Shown one piece after another: positions 42,780 to 51,184 of a stretch of 64,000 nucleotides of DNA (positions within the stretch are counted from its first letter, which is position 1; each line of letters opens with the position of its first letter). The stretch comes from Bacillus sp. EB106-08-02-XG196 (GTDB taxonomy: Bacteria; Bacillota; Bacilli; Bacillales; Cytobacillaceae). The translations under genes were made by a program, and so were the position numbers. The notes beneath the pieces are model-generated. The model made no database searches, was not told where the DNA came from, and was given only the letters and a program-made list of their open reading frames with translations. The stretch lies in the NCBI RefSeq assembly GCF_013396335.1, contig NZ_JABWSY010000003.1, forward strand, positions 124,001 to 188,000, given 5' to 3'.

Positions 42780-43113
42780 GTTGATTATATCACATGCGTT
42801 TGAAAAAAGTTAAGGTGAGTGATCCAGGCAGCGGTGGATTTTAAGCGACGGCAATCGCTTTAGAAATAAAGGGTACGGCAATACCTACCGGTAATCGTGA
42901 CGTTGGTACGTCGAAGGCAAGGGCGTATCAGCAAGCGATTTTAAATAGCAGCACGACTCCGGGTGGAGCTCCTTCGGTGGCACGAAGAAATTGTGCTTGG
43001 AGCCGTCACAAGTCTGCTGACCGACATCGGTGACGGGCGGCAACCCAATAGGCAGCGCCGAGTATACAATTTTCGAGGTCTGATTCGCAGTGGCATGCGG
43101 GTCAGGCCTTTTT
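42780..43113 (+). ncRNA. Candidate structured non-coding RNA with three CGGCAA hairpins
   Basis: No sensible frame crosses this stretch, but it folds well. Three hairpins carry the same hexaloop CGGCAA: AAGCGA/TCGCTT (42843-42860), GGTA/TACC (42872-42885) and GGG/CCC (43035-43046). A further helix pairs GCTCC with GGAGC around CTTCG/CGAAG (42967-43002). It ends with a 13-bp terminator (43077-43108) and five T. GC content is above that of its surroundings. It lies between hypothetical early genes and the replication region. I do not recognise a known RNA class. A short peptide frame (MRLKKVKV) begins at 42794 and stops after 16 codons. Confidence 0.5.
43077..43113 (+). terminator. Terminator of the candidate RNA
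   Basis: GGTCTGATTCGCA pairs with TGCGGGTCAGGCC over 13 bp (with G-U pairs), loop GTGGCA, then TTTTTC. Confidence 0.8.
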
Positions 43114-43117
43114 CTAT

Positions 43118-43282
43118 TTATAGAATACCATAACGAACAAATGTTCGCAATGCTAATTTATATTTTTTTAATAATAATTCAGCTTCTCTTCTTAAGAAGT
43201 CTTCAAGTTTTATTTCTCCTAAAAATATTTCTTTTCTAATCTTAATTTTTGACGTTGAATCCCGATTTTTCTTCTTGGTCAT
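43118..43282 (-). CDS. Small basic hypothetical protein
   Basis: 54 residues starting MTKKKNRDSTSKIKIRKEIF, AAAGGAGG before the ATG. Helical and strongly basic. No family recognised. Convergent with the candidate RNA and ends at its terminator. Confidence 0.6.
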   Translation of the reverse strand: MTKKKNRDSTSKIKIRKEIFLGEIKLEDFLRREAELLLKKYKLALRTFVRYGIL

Positions 43283-43341
43283 ATTTAATCCTCCTTTTAT
43301 ACAACCAGTGTTGCCATTATTAGAAGAAAATTACGTTGAAG

Positions 43342-43456
43342 TGTCCGATTATGGAATCCATCGCGACATTAATTAGTATACGGGTGTCCGAAATAGAATG
43401 TTGTTGCGTCAAATTACACGTAAGGCAAAAATTTTTTTTAACCAATAAATGTCCGA
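43342..43456. repeat. Three TGTCCGA repeats before the primase genes
   Basis: TGTCCGA(T/A) occurs at 43342, 43385 and 43450, in a 310-base stretch without genes directly upstream of the DUF5659 and primase genes. They may be iterons of a replication origin or repressor sites. Confidence 0.4.
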
Positions 43457-43596
43457 TTTTCAAGGGTTTGACTGTACCAACTCTTAGATACACTGCGCGG
43501 ATGTGCTTGGTCGTCCTTATTTTAATATGTAAGGTATTTTTTTTCCGCGGCCAGTCCGCGTTCACATAAATAAAAAATTACGGAGGGGATAACGAA

Positions 43597-43773
43597 ATGG
43601 AAGAAAAGTACAAGTGCGTTCTAAGCGTTAGAGTCGCTAAGGAACTTGTCGCAAAAGAGTTTAGGTTAGTCGACATTGAGCCAAGCCGACGATATCCTGG
43701 CAAGCTAGTTTTCGTTTTTCTAAATACGCCCGAGCTTGATGTTGAGTTAGCGAAATTCGAGAGGAAGGGATGA
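43597..43773 (+). CDS. DUF5659-like small protein
   Basis: 58 residues, CGGAGGGG before ATG. VAKELVAKEFRLVDIEPSRR, then KLVFVFLNTPEL matches the pattern of DUF5659 proteins found before replication genes in Gram-positive phages. Role unknown. Six bases before the primase start. Confidence 0.6.
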   Translation: MEEKYKCVLSVRVAKELVAKEFRLVDIEPSRRYPGKLVFVFLNTPELDVELAKFERKG

Positions 43774-43778
43774 GTTGA

Positions 43779-45206
43779 TTGTCGAAACAGCCAACAGAGA
43801 ACAGCCGCAAACTTATTTACGCAAAAATTAACGAGCTCTACATTCAAACGCGCAGCAAGTATCTAGTTCAATTTCCAGACAGTTATGTGACGTTTAATAA
43901 AAAGCATAGCGCCAGAGTGGTCGTTCTAAACGACAGTATGTTAAAGACGCATATAGATGGCGATCTGACTTACGGAATTTTCAACGGAGGCTATTTTAAC
44001 AAATTCATAACCTTCGACGTTGACTTTAACGACAAAGGTCTTGCGCGCTGGGCCACGCTAAAGCTGATCGACGTGCTAGTTCGCGAGTTTAATATTAAGC
44101 GACAGGACATTCACGTAAGTGTTAGCGGTAATAAAGGCTATCATGTCGATATGTTCTTCGATAAGCCAATACCAGTTAAAGAGATTCGCGCATTCTATGA
44201 CAACGTAATCGCCACGGTCGGCAAATTGCAGGACGGTCAAATAGAGTTCCGACCATCTTGGACTCAAGGCGTAAAACTGCCGTTAGGCGTTCACCAAAAG
44301 ACCGGCAATCGGTGCTGGTTCTGCGATAACGAAACGTTGACACCTATTAAGTCCTTCGATTATTTGCTCGACGTTGAACCGATGGACTCGACGATAATAA
44401 CCGAGGCAGACTTCGGACTCACTGACAAGCAAGCTAGTGAATTCGAGGCGGTTGCGGCCGAAACGAATATCATGGCCAACGTGATAGACGTATCCGCAGC
44501 ATTACAAAAAGCACGTCGCATACTTGAATCGGGAAGGCTTACCGAAAGTAACAGCAGGCACTCGACCACTTTGACGCTCGCGTGTTTCTATAATTCGCAA
44601 GGATTTGAGCAGGAAGAAGCAGTCGAGGCGATTATGGACATTCTTAACGCCACACCGCCGCAGTATTTCAGCAAAGGTAGCACGCCGGACCATTGGCTCA
44701 AAGAGGCGAAAAGGCTTGTCGCTTATGCTTACGAGAAAGATATGAAACTCGGAAACGCGGACAAACAAGTAACCATTTATAAGTCCGAAATACTGGCGGT
44801 ACTGCAATGCGGCACATTCAAGCAAAAGCAAATGCTTTACGCAATGCTCGTAACAAGCAAGCGCTACGGGCCGACGTTCTATCTTAAGACTAAGACAGCG
44901 ATGGCAATGATCGGCACCACTTCGAGGGAAACCGTTCAGAATGCAATTAAAACGCTGGTACAAAAAGGTTACGTTGAATATCGGCGAAAAGGTGAGGTAG
45001 ATATTGCGAAAAGTCTTGAGCTCGGCCAGTTTCGCCACAAGCCTAACAAGTATCGTCTATTACTTCCGGAAGTTGCAGATGATGAGCCGAGCGTGGAGGT
45101 GTCAAATGAGCAGTCAGTGGTCGATGTTGCATTAAAACTGTGCGATGTAAAGGAAATCAAGCGGTATGTAAAGCGTAGGGAATACGAGAATAAGTGGGCG
45201 TTATAG
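43779..45206 (+). CDS. Archaeo-eukaryotic-type primase-polymerase (replication protein)
   Basis: 475 residues from a TTG with GGAAGGGA upstream. Residues about 30-190 are an AEP (PrimPol) domain: Asp80 and Asp82 in TFDVDF bind metal, VSGNKGYHVDMFFD is the conserved S/H motif, and WTQGVKLPLGVHQKTGNRC resembles TOTE-type primases. The region about 230-330 is a helical PriCT-like part. The C-terminus about 345-420 looks like a winged helix (GTTSRETVQNAIKTL). Likely primes or initiates replication of the excised element. No separate helicase was seen. Confidence 0.82.
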   Translation: MSKQPTENSRKLIYAKINELYIQTRSKYLVQFPDSYVTFNKKHSARVVVLNDSMLKTHIDGDLTYGIFNGGYFNKFITFDVDFNDKGLARWATLKLIDVLVREFNIKRQDIHVSVSGNKGYHVDMFFDKPIPVKEIRAFYDNVIATVGKLQDGQIEFRPSWTQGVKLPLGVHQKTGNRCWFCDNETLTPIKSFDYLLDVEPMDSTIITEADFGLTDKQASEFEAVAAETNIMANVIDVSAALQKARRILESGRLTESNSRHSTTLTLACFYNSQGFEQEEAVEAIMDILNATPPQYFSKGSTPDHWLKEAKRLVAYAYEKDMKLGNADKQVTIYKSEILAVLQCGTFKQKQMLYAMLVTSKRYGPTFYLKTKTAMAMIGTTSRETVQNAIKTLVQKGYVEYRRKGEVDIAKSLELGQFRHKPNKYRLLLPEVADDEPSVEVSNEQSVVDVALKLCDVKEIKRYVKRREYENKWAL

Positions 45207-45244
45207 GGCGGTGTTTAAAAGCTCTATATATATAAATATGTTAT

Positions 45245-45265
45245 TACGTTACCGATTTTGTACAC
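45245..45265 (+). promoter_or_regulatory. Copy 2 of the 21-bp element-internal motif
   Basis: TACGTTACCGATTTTGTACAC matches 37191-37211 in 17 of 21 bases and is likewise preceded by an alternating TATA tract. It lies 50 bases before the gene at 45315. Confidence 0.4.
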
Positions 45266-45314
45266 ATTTATCCAATTTAATTGTAACACAAAACAGCCAA
45301 AAGGGGAAAAGAAA

Positions 45315-46169
45315 ATGAAATCAAACGAAGTAGCTATTTTAACGATTGATAACGCAGTAACTTGGGCGCAGGCCAGAACCGAACTCAATAAAACTATGCT
45401 AAAACTTCGGACTGCTTACGGATACGCACCGCCAAAAGATATAAGTTATAACGAAATGGACCAGCGCTGTAAAGACCTTTCGAAAGCGGTGTACGTCGCT
45501 ATGGAGGTTTACGTTGAAAGCACCGGAAGGTTACCGGATCGAATGCGAAATCTATCTCTATATAAAACTTCGAAAGATTTCCCGCTTAAAAAGTACGAAG
45601 GGCTGCAGGCATACGCAAACGTTCCAGACGATCGTCTAAAAAAGGCGCCATTATACACCGCAGAGGCAGCGGGAAATTTACTAAACTTCAATGCGGATTA
45701 TTTAATTAGGGTTGCTCATCAAGAAGCTGTCGCGAATAGAACACGTAAAGAATGGGCTCGCCTTGAATACGAGTATGTGGAGCGAAGTGATTATAATTTG
45801 CGAGATTTATATGATGATTTAATGGAGCGATTGGATGCGACTGAAGATTATATAACATTCGAGGAGTACCGTGTGGAGCGAAGGAAGTGGAGACGTTGTA
45901 AATATTATGCTTGCGATAATTACTTCCCGATAGCAAAGGACCGTTTTATTCATCCTAAGGTTAAAGCACGCAGGCCTAACGCTGAGTATTGCTGTGATGA
46001 ATGTAAGAAGGGACAGGAGAATGCACAGGTTCGATTTGAGAAGACTGGGACATATTTACCTGATCACGCTTACGAGTACATTTTAGAGGAAACCAGGGAG
46101 CGAAAAGAAAAGAATCATATGGCAAAAAGTCCGGAAAATATTATAAAAATTAGCGATAAATCGAGGTAA
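45315..46169 (+). CDS. Hypothetical protein with C-terminal zinc-finger-like cysteines
   Basis: 284 residues from the ATG at 45315 (AAGGGG upstream); the longer frame from 45258 lacks a site. N-terminal 190 residues helical. Near 200-255: CKYYACDNYF, then YCCDECKKGQENAQVRF, a CxxxxC...CxxC pattern like CGNR-type treble clefs of phage DNA-binding proteins. Function not known; placed among replication genes. Confidence 0.6.
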   Translation: MKSNEVAILTIDNAVTWAQARTELNKTMLKLRTAYGYAPPKDISYNEMDQRCKDLSKAVYVAMEVYVESTGRLPDRMRNLSLYKTSKDFPLKKYEGLQAYANVPDDRLKKAPLYTAEAAGNLLNFNADYLIRVAHQEAVANRTRKEWARLEYEYVERSDYNLRDLYDDLMERLDATEDYITFEEYRVERRKWRRCKYYACDNYFPIAKDRFIHPKVKARRPNAEYCCDECKKGQENAQVRFEKTGTYLPDHAYEYILEETRERKEKNHMAKSPENIIKISDKSR

Positions 46170-46255
46170 ACCGCCCTATTTGCACCAATTATTATAGAAG
46201 GGCATTTTGCCCAATTAATTTACCGGTTTAACGGAATAAAAGGGAGGTTGTGCAA

Positions 46256-46471
46256 ATGGACGGAATGAAAGCCAAAGCAATACGGTACTACATGGGTGAG
46301 TCAATGGAGAGTTTCGGAAAGCGGATTGGAGTTGCGGCCTCAACGATTAGCGCTATAGAGAACCTTCAACGTGATGTATCAGACTATGTTCGAAGTAAAT
46401 TAATTCGTCTTGAGGCTGGTTTACCAGATGACTTTTATGCTTTTTATGAAAGATTTAAAACGGAGACATAG
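46256..46471 (+). CDS. XRE-like helix-turn-helix protein
   Basis: 71 residues from the ATG at 46256, AGGGAGG 8 bases upstream (a GTG at 46250 is too close). MESFGKRIGVAASTISAIEN is the XRE recognition helix pair. Probable regulator of the downstream genes. Confidence 0.75.
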   Translation: MDGMKAKAIRYYMGESMESFGKRIGVAASTISAIENLQRDVSDYVRSKLIRLEAGLPDDFYAFYERFKTET

Positions 46472-46517
46472 TAATCCAAACATAACTTAACATGAAAATG
46501 GAGGAAGTGCAAGAGAG

Positions 46518-46727
46518 ATGAGCGGAGAAAAGGCAATTCATACAACCCTTTGTGTACCTGGCCGAAATTACCCGCACCACCAAAAACAAATAGTTGCGAA
46601 AGTCACGGACGGCGAAGAAACAAGGTATTTCACATTCGGACCGCATTGCACTCAACGCCAAATCACTGAAATGATTCCGCGACTTTGGATGGATTTCCGA
46701 TTTAGAAAGAGGGGGAAGAGCGCATGA
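46518..46727 (+). CDS. Hypothetical protein
   Basis: 69 residues, GGAAGTGCAAGAG upstream. Mixed beta sheet start, basic end. No family recognised. Coupled to the HNH gene by a 4-base overlap. Confidence 0.55.
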   Translation: MSGEKAIHTTLCVPGRNYPHHQKQIVAKVTDGEETRYFTFGPHCTQRQITEMIPRLWMDFRFRKRGKSA

Positions 46728-47290
46728 ATGGGCAAATGGAACAACGGACATGTAGGATTTGTAATGAGGTTAAGGTATTAGGTCAATTCGAAATTGATCG
46801 CCGTTATAAAGATGGACATTTTACCAGCAGATGTAAGGCATGTAAGAGCGCAACGCAATCGAAGGCAGCTAGAGCACTGCAACATATGCGTGAAAAGGCA
46901 GCTAAAGAAGGACGGGAAGTTGAAGTTACTTTGAACGAAATCGAAACGTTATTTGAAACATTTGATAGCTGTGCTTATTGCGGGAAGAAGCAAAGTGAAT
47001 CCGACGAAGTTTTCCACATTGAACACATAATTCCGAGGTCTGCAGGCGGTGCTGATACACTTTCAAACTTGACTGTAAGCTGCCCTGAGGATAACCACAA
47101 AAAAGGTGTGAAGCCTATAGTCGCATATTTCTTCGAAAATCGCGAGAGGATGAGCGATGCTAGATTTGTATTACTTGCACACTATGTTTCTATTACCAGC
47201 GGACAACCTGTTGAGGATGTTGCCTATGATATGGCTAACCAGTTTGCGGATTATGAAATGCAGAAAATAAATGCGGATTTAAGCAAATGA
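46724..47290 (+). CDS. HNH endonuclease with N-terminal zinc finger
   Basis: 188 residues. Residues 9-40 hold CRICNE and CKACKS, a zinc knuckle. Residues about 85-130 form the HNH domain: CAYCGKK, FHIEHIIPRSAGGADTLSNL, then CPEDNHKKG. Phage HNH enzymes often sit beside packaging genes and nick DNA there, or home. Overlaps both neighbours by 4 bases, so it is within an operon. Confidence 0.85.
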   Translation: MNGQMEQRTCRICNEVKVLGQFEIDRRYKDGHFTSRCKACKSATQSKAARALQHMREKAAKEGREVEVTLNEIETLFETFDSCAYCGKKQSESDEVFHIEHIIPRSAGGADTLSNLTVSCPEDNHKKGVKPIVAYFFENRERMSDARFVLLAHYVSITSGQPVEDVAYDMANQFADYEMQKINADLSK

Positions 47291-47436
47291 TTTATTCCGA
47301 TAGACAGTACGAAATCCATCGTTTGCAAAACACACCAGGCTATAAAATTGTTGCTGAAATATGGAAGGAAGACCGGTTAATCGCGGCTCTATTTACAAAA
47401 GGAGTAGATAAGCTTGAACGACGTTATTCACATTGA
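47287..47436 (+). CDS. Small hypothetical protein
   Basis: 49 residues, coupled to the HNH gene by ATGA and overlapping the next start by 23 bases. MIYSDRQYEIHRLQNTPGYK, then a strand-turn pattern. No family recognised. Confidence 0.5.
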   Translation: MIYSDRQYEIHRLQNTPGYKIVAEIWKEDRLIAALFTKGVDKLERRYSH

Positions 47437-47800
47437 TGTAGCGGTTATGCGCGATGAAAAGGGAAACTTCGGTGTTGGCGCTGAGTTTCTTCGAATCAAT
47501 GATCCAGTTAAGGTTGCGAGTTTGTTCTACGATTCTAGTGAATTCAACTCCGCTAACCGTTGTTTAAAAGCGGTATTGCCTGAATTAATGAGGGAAGCAG
47601 ACGCAAAAACCGTCCGGTTTCGGTCAAAAATGGAGCAATTTAAAAGGCATGAACATTTCCAGCGGTCCTTAGCAATTTTAGCACAGCAAGACGGACTAAC
47701 GGTGTTCGTTTCGCATAGACGTAAGGGGTTATCGATAAATACCAAAGTGTTGGCTTTCGATGCTCTCAGTCGAAAAGAAAGTATAGTCGCTGATATTTAA
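47414..47800 (+). CDS. Hypothetical protein
   Basis: 128 residues from a TTG with AAAGGAG upstream. Beta-rich start (DVIHIDVAVMRDEKGNFGVG), helical middle, basic end. No family recognised. Confidence 0.55.
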   Translation: MNDVIHIDVAVMRDEKGNFGVGAEFLRINDPVKVASLFYDSSEFNSANRCLKAVLPELMREADAKTVRFRSKMEQFKRHEHFQRSLAILAQQDGLTVFVSHRRKGLSINTKVLAFDALSRKESIVADI

Positions 47801-47815
47801 AAGGGGGAGTAAGAG

Positions 47816-47935
47816 ATGGAAAAGAAAGAACAAACGCAAAACGAGGACGAAAAGCAAGAAAAGACGGGCGAGGAAATTGGTCGCGCGTTATATGAATCAC
47901 TAAAAAGAAGAGGAAAAATTAGGGGGGCTAAATAA
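47816..47935 (+). CDS. Small charged hypothetical protein
   Basis: 39 residues: MEKKEQTQNEDEKQEKTGEE, then a basic helix. AGGGGGAG upstream; its stop shares a base with the next start (TAATG). Confidence 0.5.
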   Translation: MEKKEQTQNEDEKQEKTGEEIGRALYESLKRRGKIRGAK

Positions 47936-48234
47936 TGAAAACTTACACACCGGTCAAGAAAACTCGCAGTCAATTAAGCACTCATTTTGGGTCAGTAGAA
48001 GAAATGGAAAACTTCCTTAGAGAGAATCCGAAATATGAAAACGGTGGGGTATTCCACGGCTATACGGGGTCCTCTGGTGTTGGAGTAACGTTAAATGAAG
48101 TGGGGGACTTAATCAAATTCGGTAATGAATTCGAGAGATTTGAGTTTTTGCAAACCAATAAAGAATACGAAATCGAGGAAGCTGTTACTTATCAAGGAAA
48201 GCCAGCAGTTTGGGTAAAAGCGAAAAGTAAGTAG
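47935..48234 (+). CDS. Hypothetical protein
   Basis: 99 residues, AGGGGGG upstream. RSQLSTHFGSVEEMENFLRE, then a beta-rich half. No family recognised. Followed by a terminator at 48251. Confidence 0.55.
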   Translation: MKTYTPVKKTRSQLSTHFGSVEEMENFLRENPKYENGGVFHGYTGSSGVGVTLNEVGDLIKFGNEFERFEFLQTNKEYEIEEAVTYQGKPAVWVKAKSK

Positions 48235-48250
48235 CGTCTACTTCGAGGAG

Positions 48251-48276
48251 GAGCTCTTAGGGGCTCCTTTTTACAT
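48251..48276 (+). terminator. Terminator
   Basis: GGAGC and GCTCC arms around TCTTAGGG, then five T. Confidence 0.65.
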
Positions 48277-48333
48277 ATCTCGCGATGAACCAGCGGTCAG
48301 CCATTCCACTGATGGGAGCGATCATATTGAATC

Positions 48334-48360
48334 TGACAGTCCTAACGGGCTGTCTTTTTA
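48334..48360 (+). terminator. Second terminator
   Basis: GACAG and CTGTC around TCCTAACGGG, then TTTTTATTTT. The two terminators separate the early genes from the tail-like gene unit. Confidence 0.7.
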
Positions 48361-48390
48361 TTTTATCTAAAATGGCGCGGAGGTGACGAA

Positions 48391-48735
48391 ATGAAAAACG
48401 ATTTAAACGAAGTTATTTCGATAGTAAACGAGCATGTTACGCAATTAGGTCAATGGGTTGCGAGTCAGCAAACAAAATGTAAATCCCTTGATGATGTGGA
48501 CGCTGTATTTAAACGCGCAGAAAGCAACTCGAAGTTAGGTCTTGCGAAATTAGATGCGCTCAATTTACCTGCTGAAACTAAGAAGCATGTCGATTTTGTC
48601 CGTTTAATATTCAAAAACCAAATTGCCGCTTTCAATTACGGCACTAAGCGGAATTACAGAAAGGCGATTACAGTCGCTAAGCAGACTGCGAAATTAGCGA
48701 AGTCTTTTGAAAGGAGGATCAAGAAAAATGTCTAA
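48391..48735 (+). CDS. Hypothetical helical protein before the tape measure gene
   Basis: 114 residues, CGGAGGTG upstream. All-helical: NEVISIVNEHVTQLGQWVAS and a lysine-rich end. Position directly before a tape measure gene is that of tail assembly chaperones, but similarity is not visible. Overlaps the next gene by 8 bases. Confidence 0.55.
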   Translation: MKNDLNEVISIVNEHVTQLGQWVASQQTKCKSLDDVDAVFKRAESNSKLGLAKLDALNLPAETKKHVDFVRLIFKNQIAAFNYGTKRNYRKAITVAKQTAKLAKSFERRIKKNV

Positions 48736-50764
48736 TATGAATTTAACGGTACAGGTTGGCGCTAATATAGCCGGACTTACCAGTGGTTTAAGAAGAGCCA
48801 CGCAGCAAATGACCGGAATGAGCGAAACAGTCCGCGGTATTACAAGAACGATGTCGGGACTATCAGAAAGAGCGCAAGGAATGGCTCGCGACTTACAAGA
48901 AGCGTTCCGAACTCCTCGCGCTGATATGACGCAATATCGGGAAAGTCAAATCGAAATTTCACATGGTTATCTGGAGCTGGCTCGAAATTCTGATGAATAT
49001 GCAGGCAGAACCGGGGATCTTATGTCCGCGTTAGCAGACCTCGGCAACCAGCAACGGCAATTATCGCAGAGCATGATCAGTAATAATATCGCGGTAAGGA
49101 CGAGTTTCCTTCAGTCAATCGGGGCTGTACTAGGTGCTTCAACGCAAAGCTCGTCTATTGCGTCGAACCTAGAGCGCATAAATAATCCGTTATATAACGT
49201 TAATCAAGGCTTATTGCGCGTTAGTGGAGGAATGGAACGGATGGCACGAGCTGGAACTCCCGCTGTCTTAGCGCTTCAACAACTAGGACCCCAAGCCTCA
49301 ATGGCGCAGCTCCAGAGTCAGATAAGGCTTATTAACGCGGGTATCATGCGAATGGGTGCCGTTGCTTTAGTTGCTGCAGGAGCTTCCGTGTTACTTTACG
49401 GAGGGCTTCACAAGGCAGCTAGTGCGATGAATCCGAAATACGCTGAATCCTTTACGAACATGATCGAAAAGCTAAAACAGGCTTTTAAACCGATGGTTGA
49501 CGTGTTCGCAGCCGTCATGACACCGTTGTATAATTTCGTTGCTAAAATTGCAGAAATGGCGATTAAATTTAACGAGGCTCATCCGACACTCGCGAAAATG
49601 ATACAAGGGTTTATGATGCTCTTACCGATATTAACCTTGATATTAGCACCTCTAGCCGTCGGAATTGGTATGTACGGAGGCTTGGCAGCGGCTATGAATG
49701 CCGTTTGGTTAGTTATCGGACCACTAGTAATCGGATTAAGTAGTATGATGGCAACCGTTATGTTAGTCGCTGCAGCCATTGTCGGATTTGTTGCGGCATT
49801 TATTTATGCGTATAAGCACATCGAAGGCTTCCGAAACTTCATTGACACTACTATGGCAGCGATTAAGAGTGCGTTTGATGTCGCGTTTAATTTTGTCAAG
49901 GGTATCGTTAATTCCGTCATGGCTGAGCTATCTTTGACTATCAAGAGTGGTCTTAGCCAAATAATGGCATGGTGGAAGCAAAATGGCGAGGCTATTATGC
50001 AAGTAGTCCAACTTTACTGGGCGAGTATCTCCGGTCAAATCAGGGTCGCGCTTGGCATTATTACGGGTATCTTCCAGGCAGTCTTTCCGGTAATCGTAGG
50101 TGTTGTCAAAGTAGCATGGGCGGTCATTCAAGCGGTCTTCTCGACGGTTGTAAACGTAATCCTCGGCATTATTGGCACGTTCGCTAAGCTATTTACTGGC
50201 GATTTTAAAGGCGCTATGGAAATGGTGAAAAATACTGCGAGTACGATCTGGAATAATATCGTCAGTATCTTTAAAAGTATCAATCTTGCGGAGATAGGAC
50301 GTAATATTATCGCTGGATTAGTGTCGGGGATCAAATCTATGGCTTCGGCAGTCACGAGTGCGGTTTCGGGAATCGCGAAAGCTATCCCTGCGAAAATTAA
50401 GTCATTCTTGGGTATTCATTCGCCTTCGAGAGTTCTTATGGAATTGGGTGAGTTTTCCGGAGAGGGATTTGCGAATGGTATCAAAAACATGATTAACGAA
50501 GTAAAAGGTGCCACAGCGGACATGGCTTCGGCTGCCGTTCCGTCGCTTGCATACGCCACGCCTAGCACTTCTGGGTACGCGGGAGGTACAGCCGAAAGAT
50601 CGCTAAATAAAGCCGCGAGTAACTCTGGTTCGCAGAAGGTGACAATTGAAATTCCGCTTTATCTAAACGGAAGCGAAATCGCACGCGCAACGTATGACGA
50701 TATTAATCAGTTGATGTCTAGTGACTTTTCAATGAAGGCTAGAATGAGCGGAATGAGAAGGTAA
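48728..50764 (+). CDS. Phage tail tape-measure-like protein
   Basis: 678 residues from the ATG at 48728 (AAAGGAGG upstream). N-terminal helical region with GLTSGLRRATQQMTGMSETV; a hydrophobic middle (about 200-235 and 300-370) typical of tape measures; a repeating AFNFVKGIV, AVFPVIVGVVKVAWAVIQAV segment; and FLGIHSPSRVLMELGEF near residue 570, the standard C-terminal signature. Tape measures set siphovirus tail length and aid DNA entry. At this length a tail of roughly 100 nm would be expected, by the usual 1.5 angstrom per residue. No tail tube, baseplate or capsid gene adjoins. Confidence 0.85.
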   Translation: MSNMNLTVQVGANIAGLTSGLRRATQQMTGMSETVRGITRTMSGLSERAQGMARDLQEAFRTPRADMTQYRESQIEISHGYLELARNSDEYAGRTGDLMSALADLGNQQRQLSQSMISNNIAVRTSFLQSIGAVLGASTQSSSIASNLERINNPLYNVNQGLLRVSGGMERMARAGTPAVLALQQLGPQASMAQLQSQIRLINAGIMRMGAVALVAAGASVLLYGGLHKAASAMNPKYAESFTNMIEKLKQAFKPMVDVFAAVMTPLYNFVAKIAEMAIKFNEAHPTLAKMIQGFMMLLPILTLILAPLAVGIGMYGGLAAAMNAVWLVIGPLVIGLSSMMATVMLVAAAIVGFVAAFIYAYKHIEGFRNFIDTTMAAIKSAFDVAFNFVKGIVNSVMAELSLTIKSGLSQIMAWWKQNGEAIMQVVQLYWASISGQIRVALGIITGIFQAVFPVIVGVVKVAWAVIQAVFSTVVNVILGIIGTFAKLFTGDFKGAMEMVKNTASTIWNNIVSIFKSINLAEIGRNIIAGLVSGIKSMASAVTSAVSGIAKAIPAKIKSFLGIHSPSRVLMELGEFSGEGFANGIKNMINEVKGATADMASAAVPSLAYATPSTSGYAGGTAERSLNKAASNSGSQKVTIEIPLYLNGSEIARATYDDINQLMSSDFSMKARMSGMRR

Positions 50765-50769
50765 TAACG

Positions 50770-50793
50770 GGCTCGGCTTCGGCTGGGCCTTAT
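50770..50793 (+). terminator. Weak hairpin between tape measure and gp10-like genes
   Basis: GGCTCGGC and GCTGGGCC pair with G-U, then TTATTTATT. Probably partial termination. Confidence 0.45.
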
Positions 50794-50811
50794 TTATTGG
50801 AGGTGCTTTTA

Positions 50812-51168
50812 ATGGCACGTAATATGAACGTTCACATTACCGGTATTGATGATGTCTTGCGCAGGCTTAGCGATGAAGCTGCACGAGACTTAGTGGCGGA
50901 CATTGACATAATTACCGAACGAACAGTTCGTACGATGGCGAACGAAGCGGCTACAAATGCACCAGTTAAGACCGGTAAGCTTGCTGCCTCGATTCCTCCG
51001 TCCGTTGAAAAATTGGACGACATGGCGTGGCAGTTTGGTTCCGATGTTGAATATGCTACCCGCCAGGAATATGAACATGCGAGCAAAAAAGGATTCTTCC
51101 GTAAAGCTGTTTGGGATAATCGCGAGAAGTTTCGGCAGGCAGTACAAAGAAGGATTAACGAGTTATAA
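50812..51168 (+). CDS. HK97 gp10-like phage protein
   Basis: 118 residues from the ATG at 50812, GGAGGTG upstream. VHITGIDDVLRRLSDEAA, then NAPVKTGKLAASI and the end WDNREKFRQAVQRRIN are the signature of the HK97-gp10 family, head-tail or tail-completion proteins. Normally flanked by other morphogenesis genes; here only the tape measure precedes it. Confidence 0.82.
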   Translation: MARNMNVHITGIDDVLRRLSDEAARDLVADIDIITERTVRTMANEAATNAPVKTGKLAASIPPSVEKLDDMAWQFGSDVEYATRQEYEHASKKGFFRKAVWDNREKFRQAVQRRINEL

Positions 51169-51184
51169 GAATAGGAGGTCAAGT

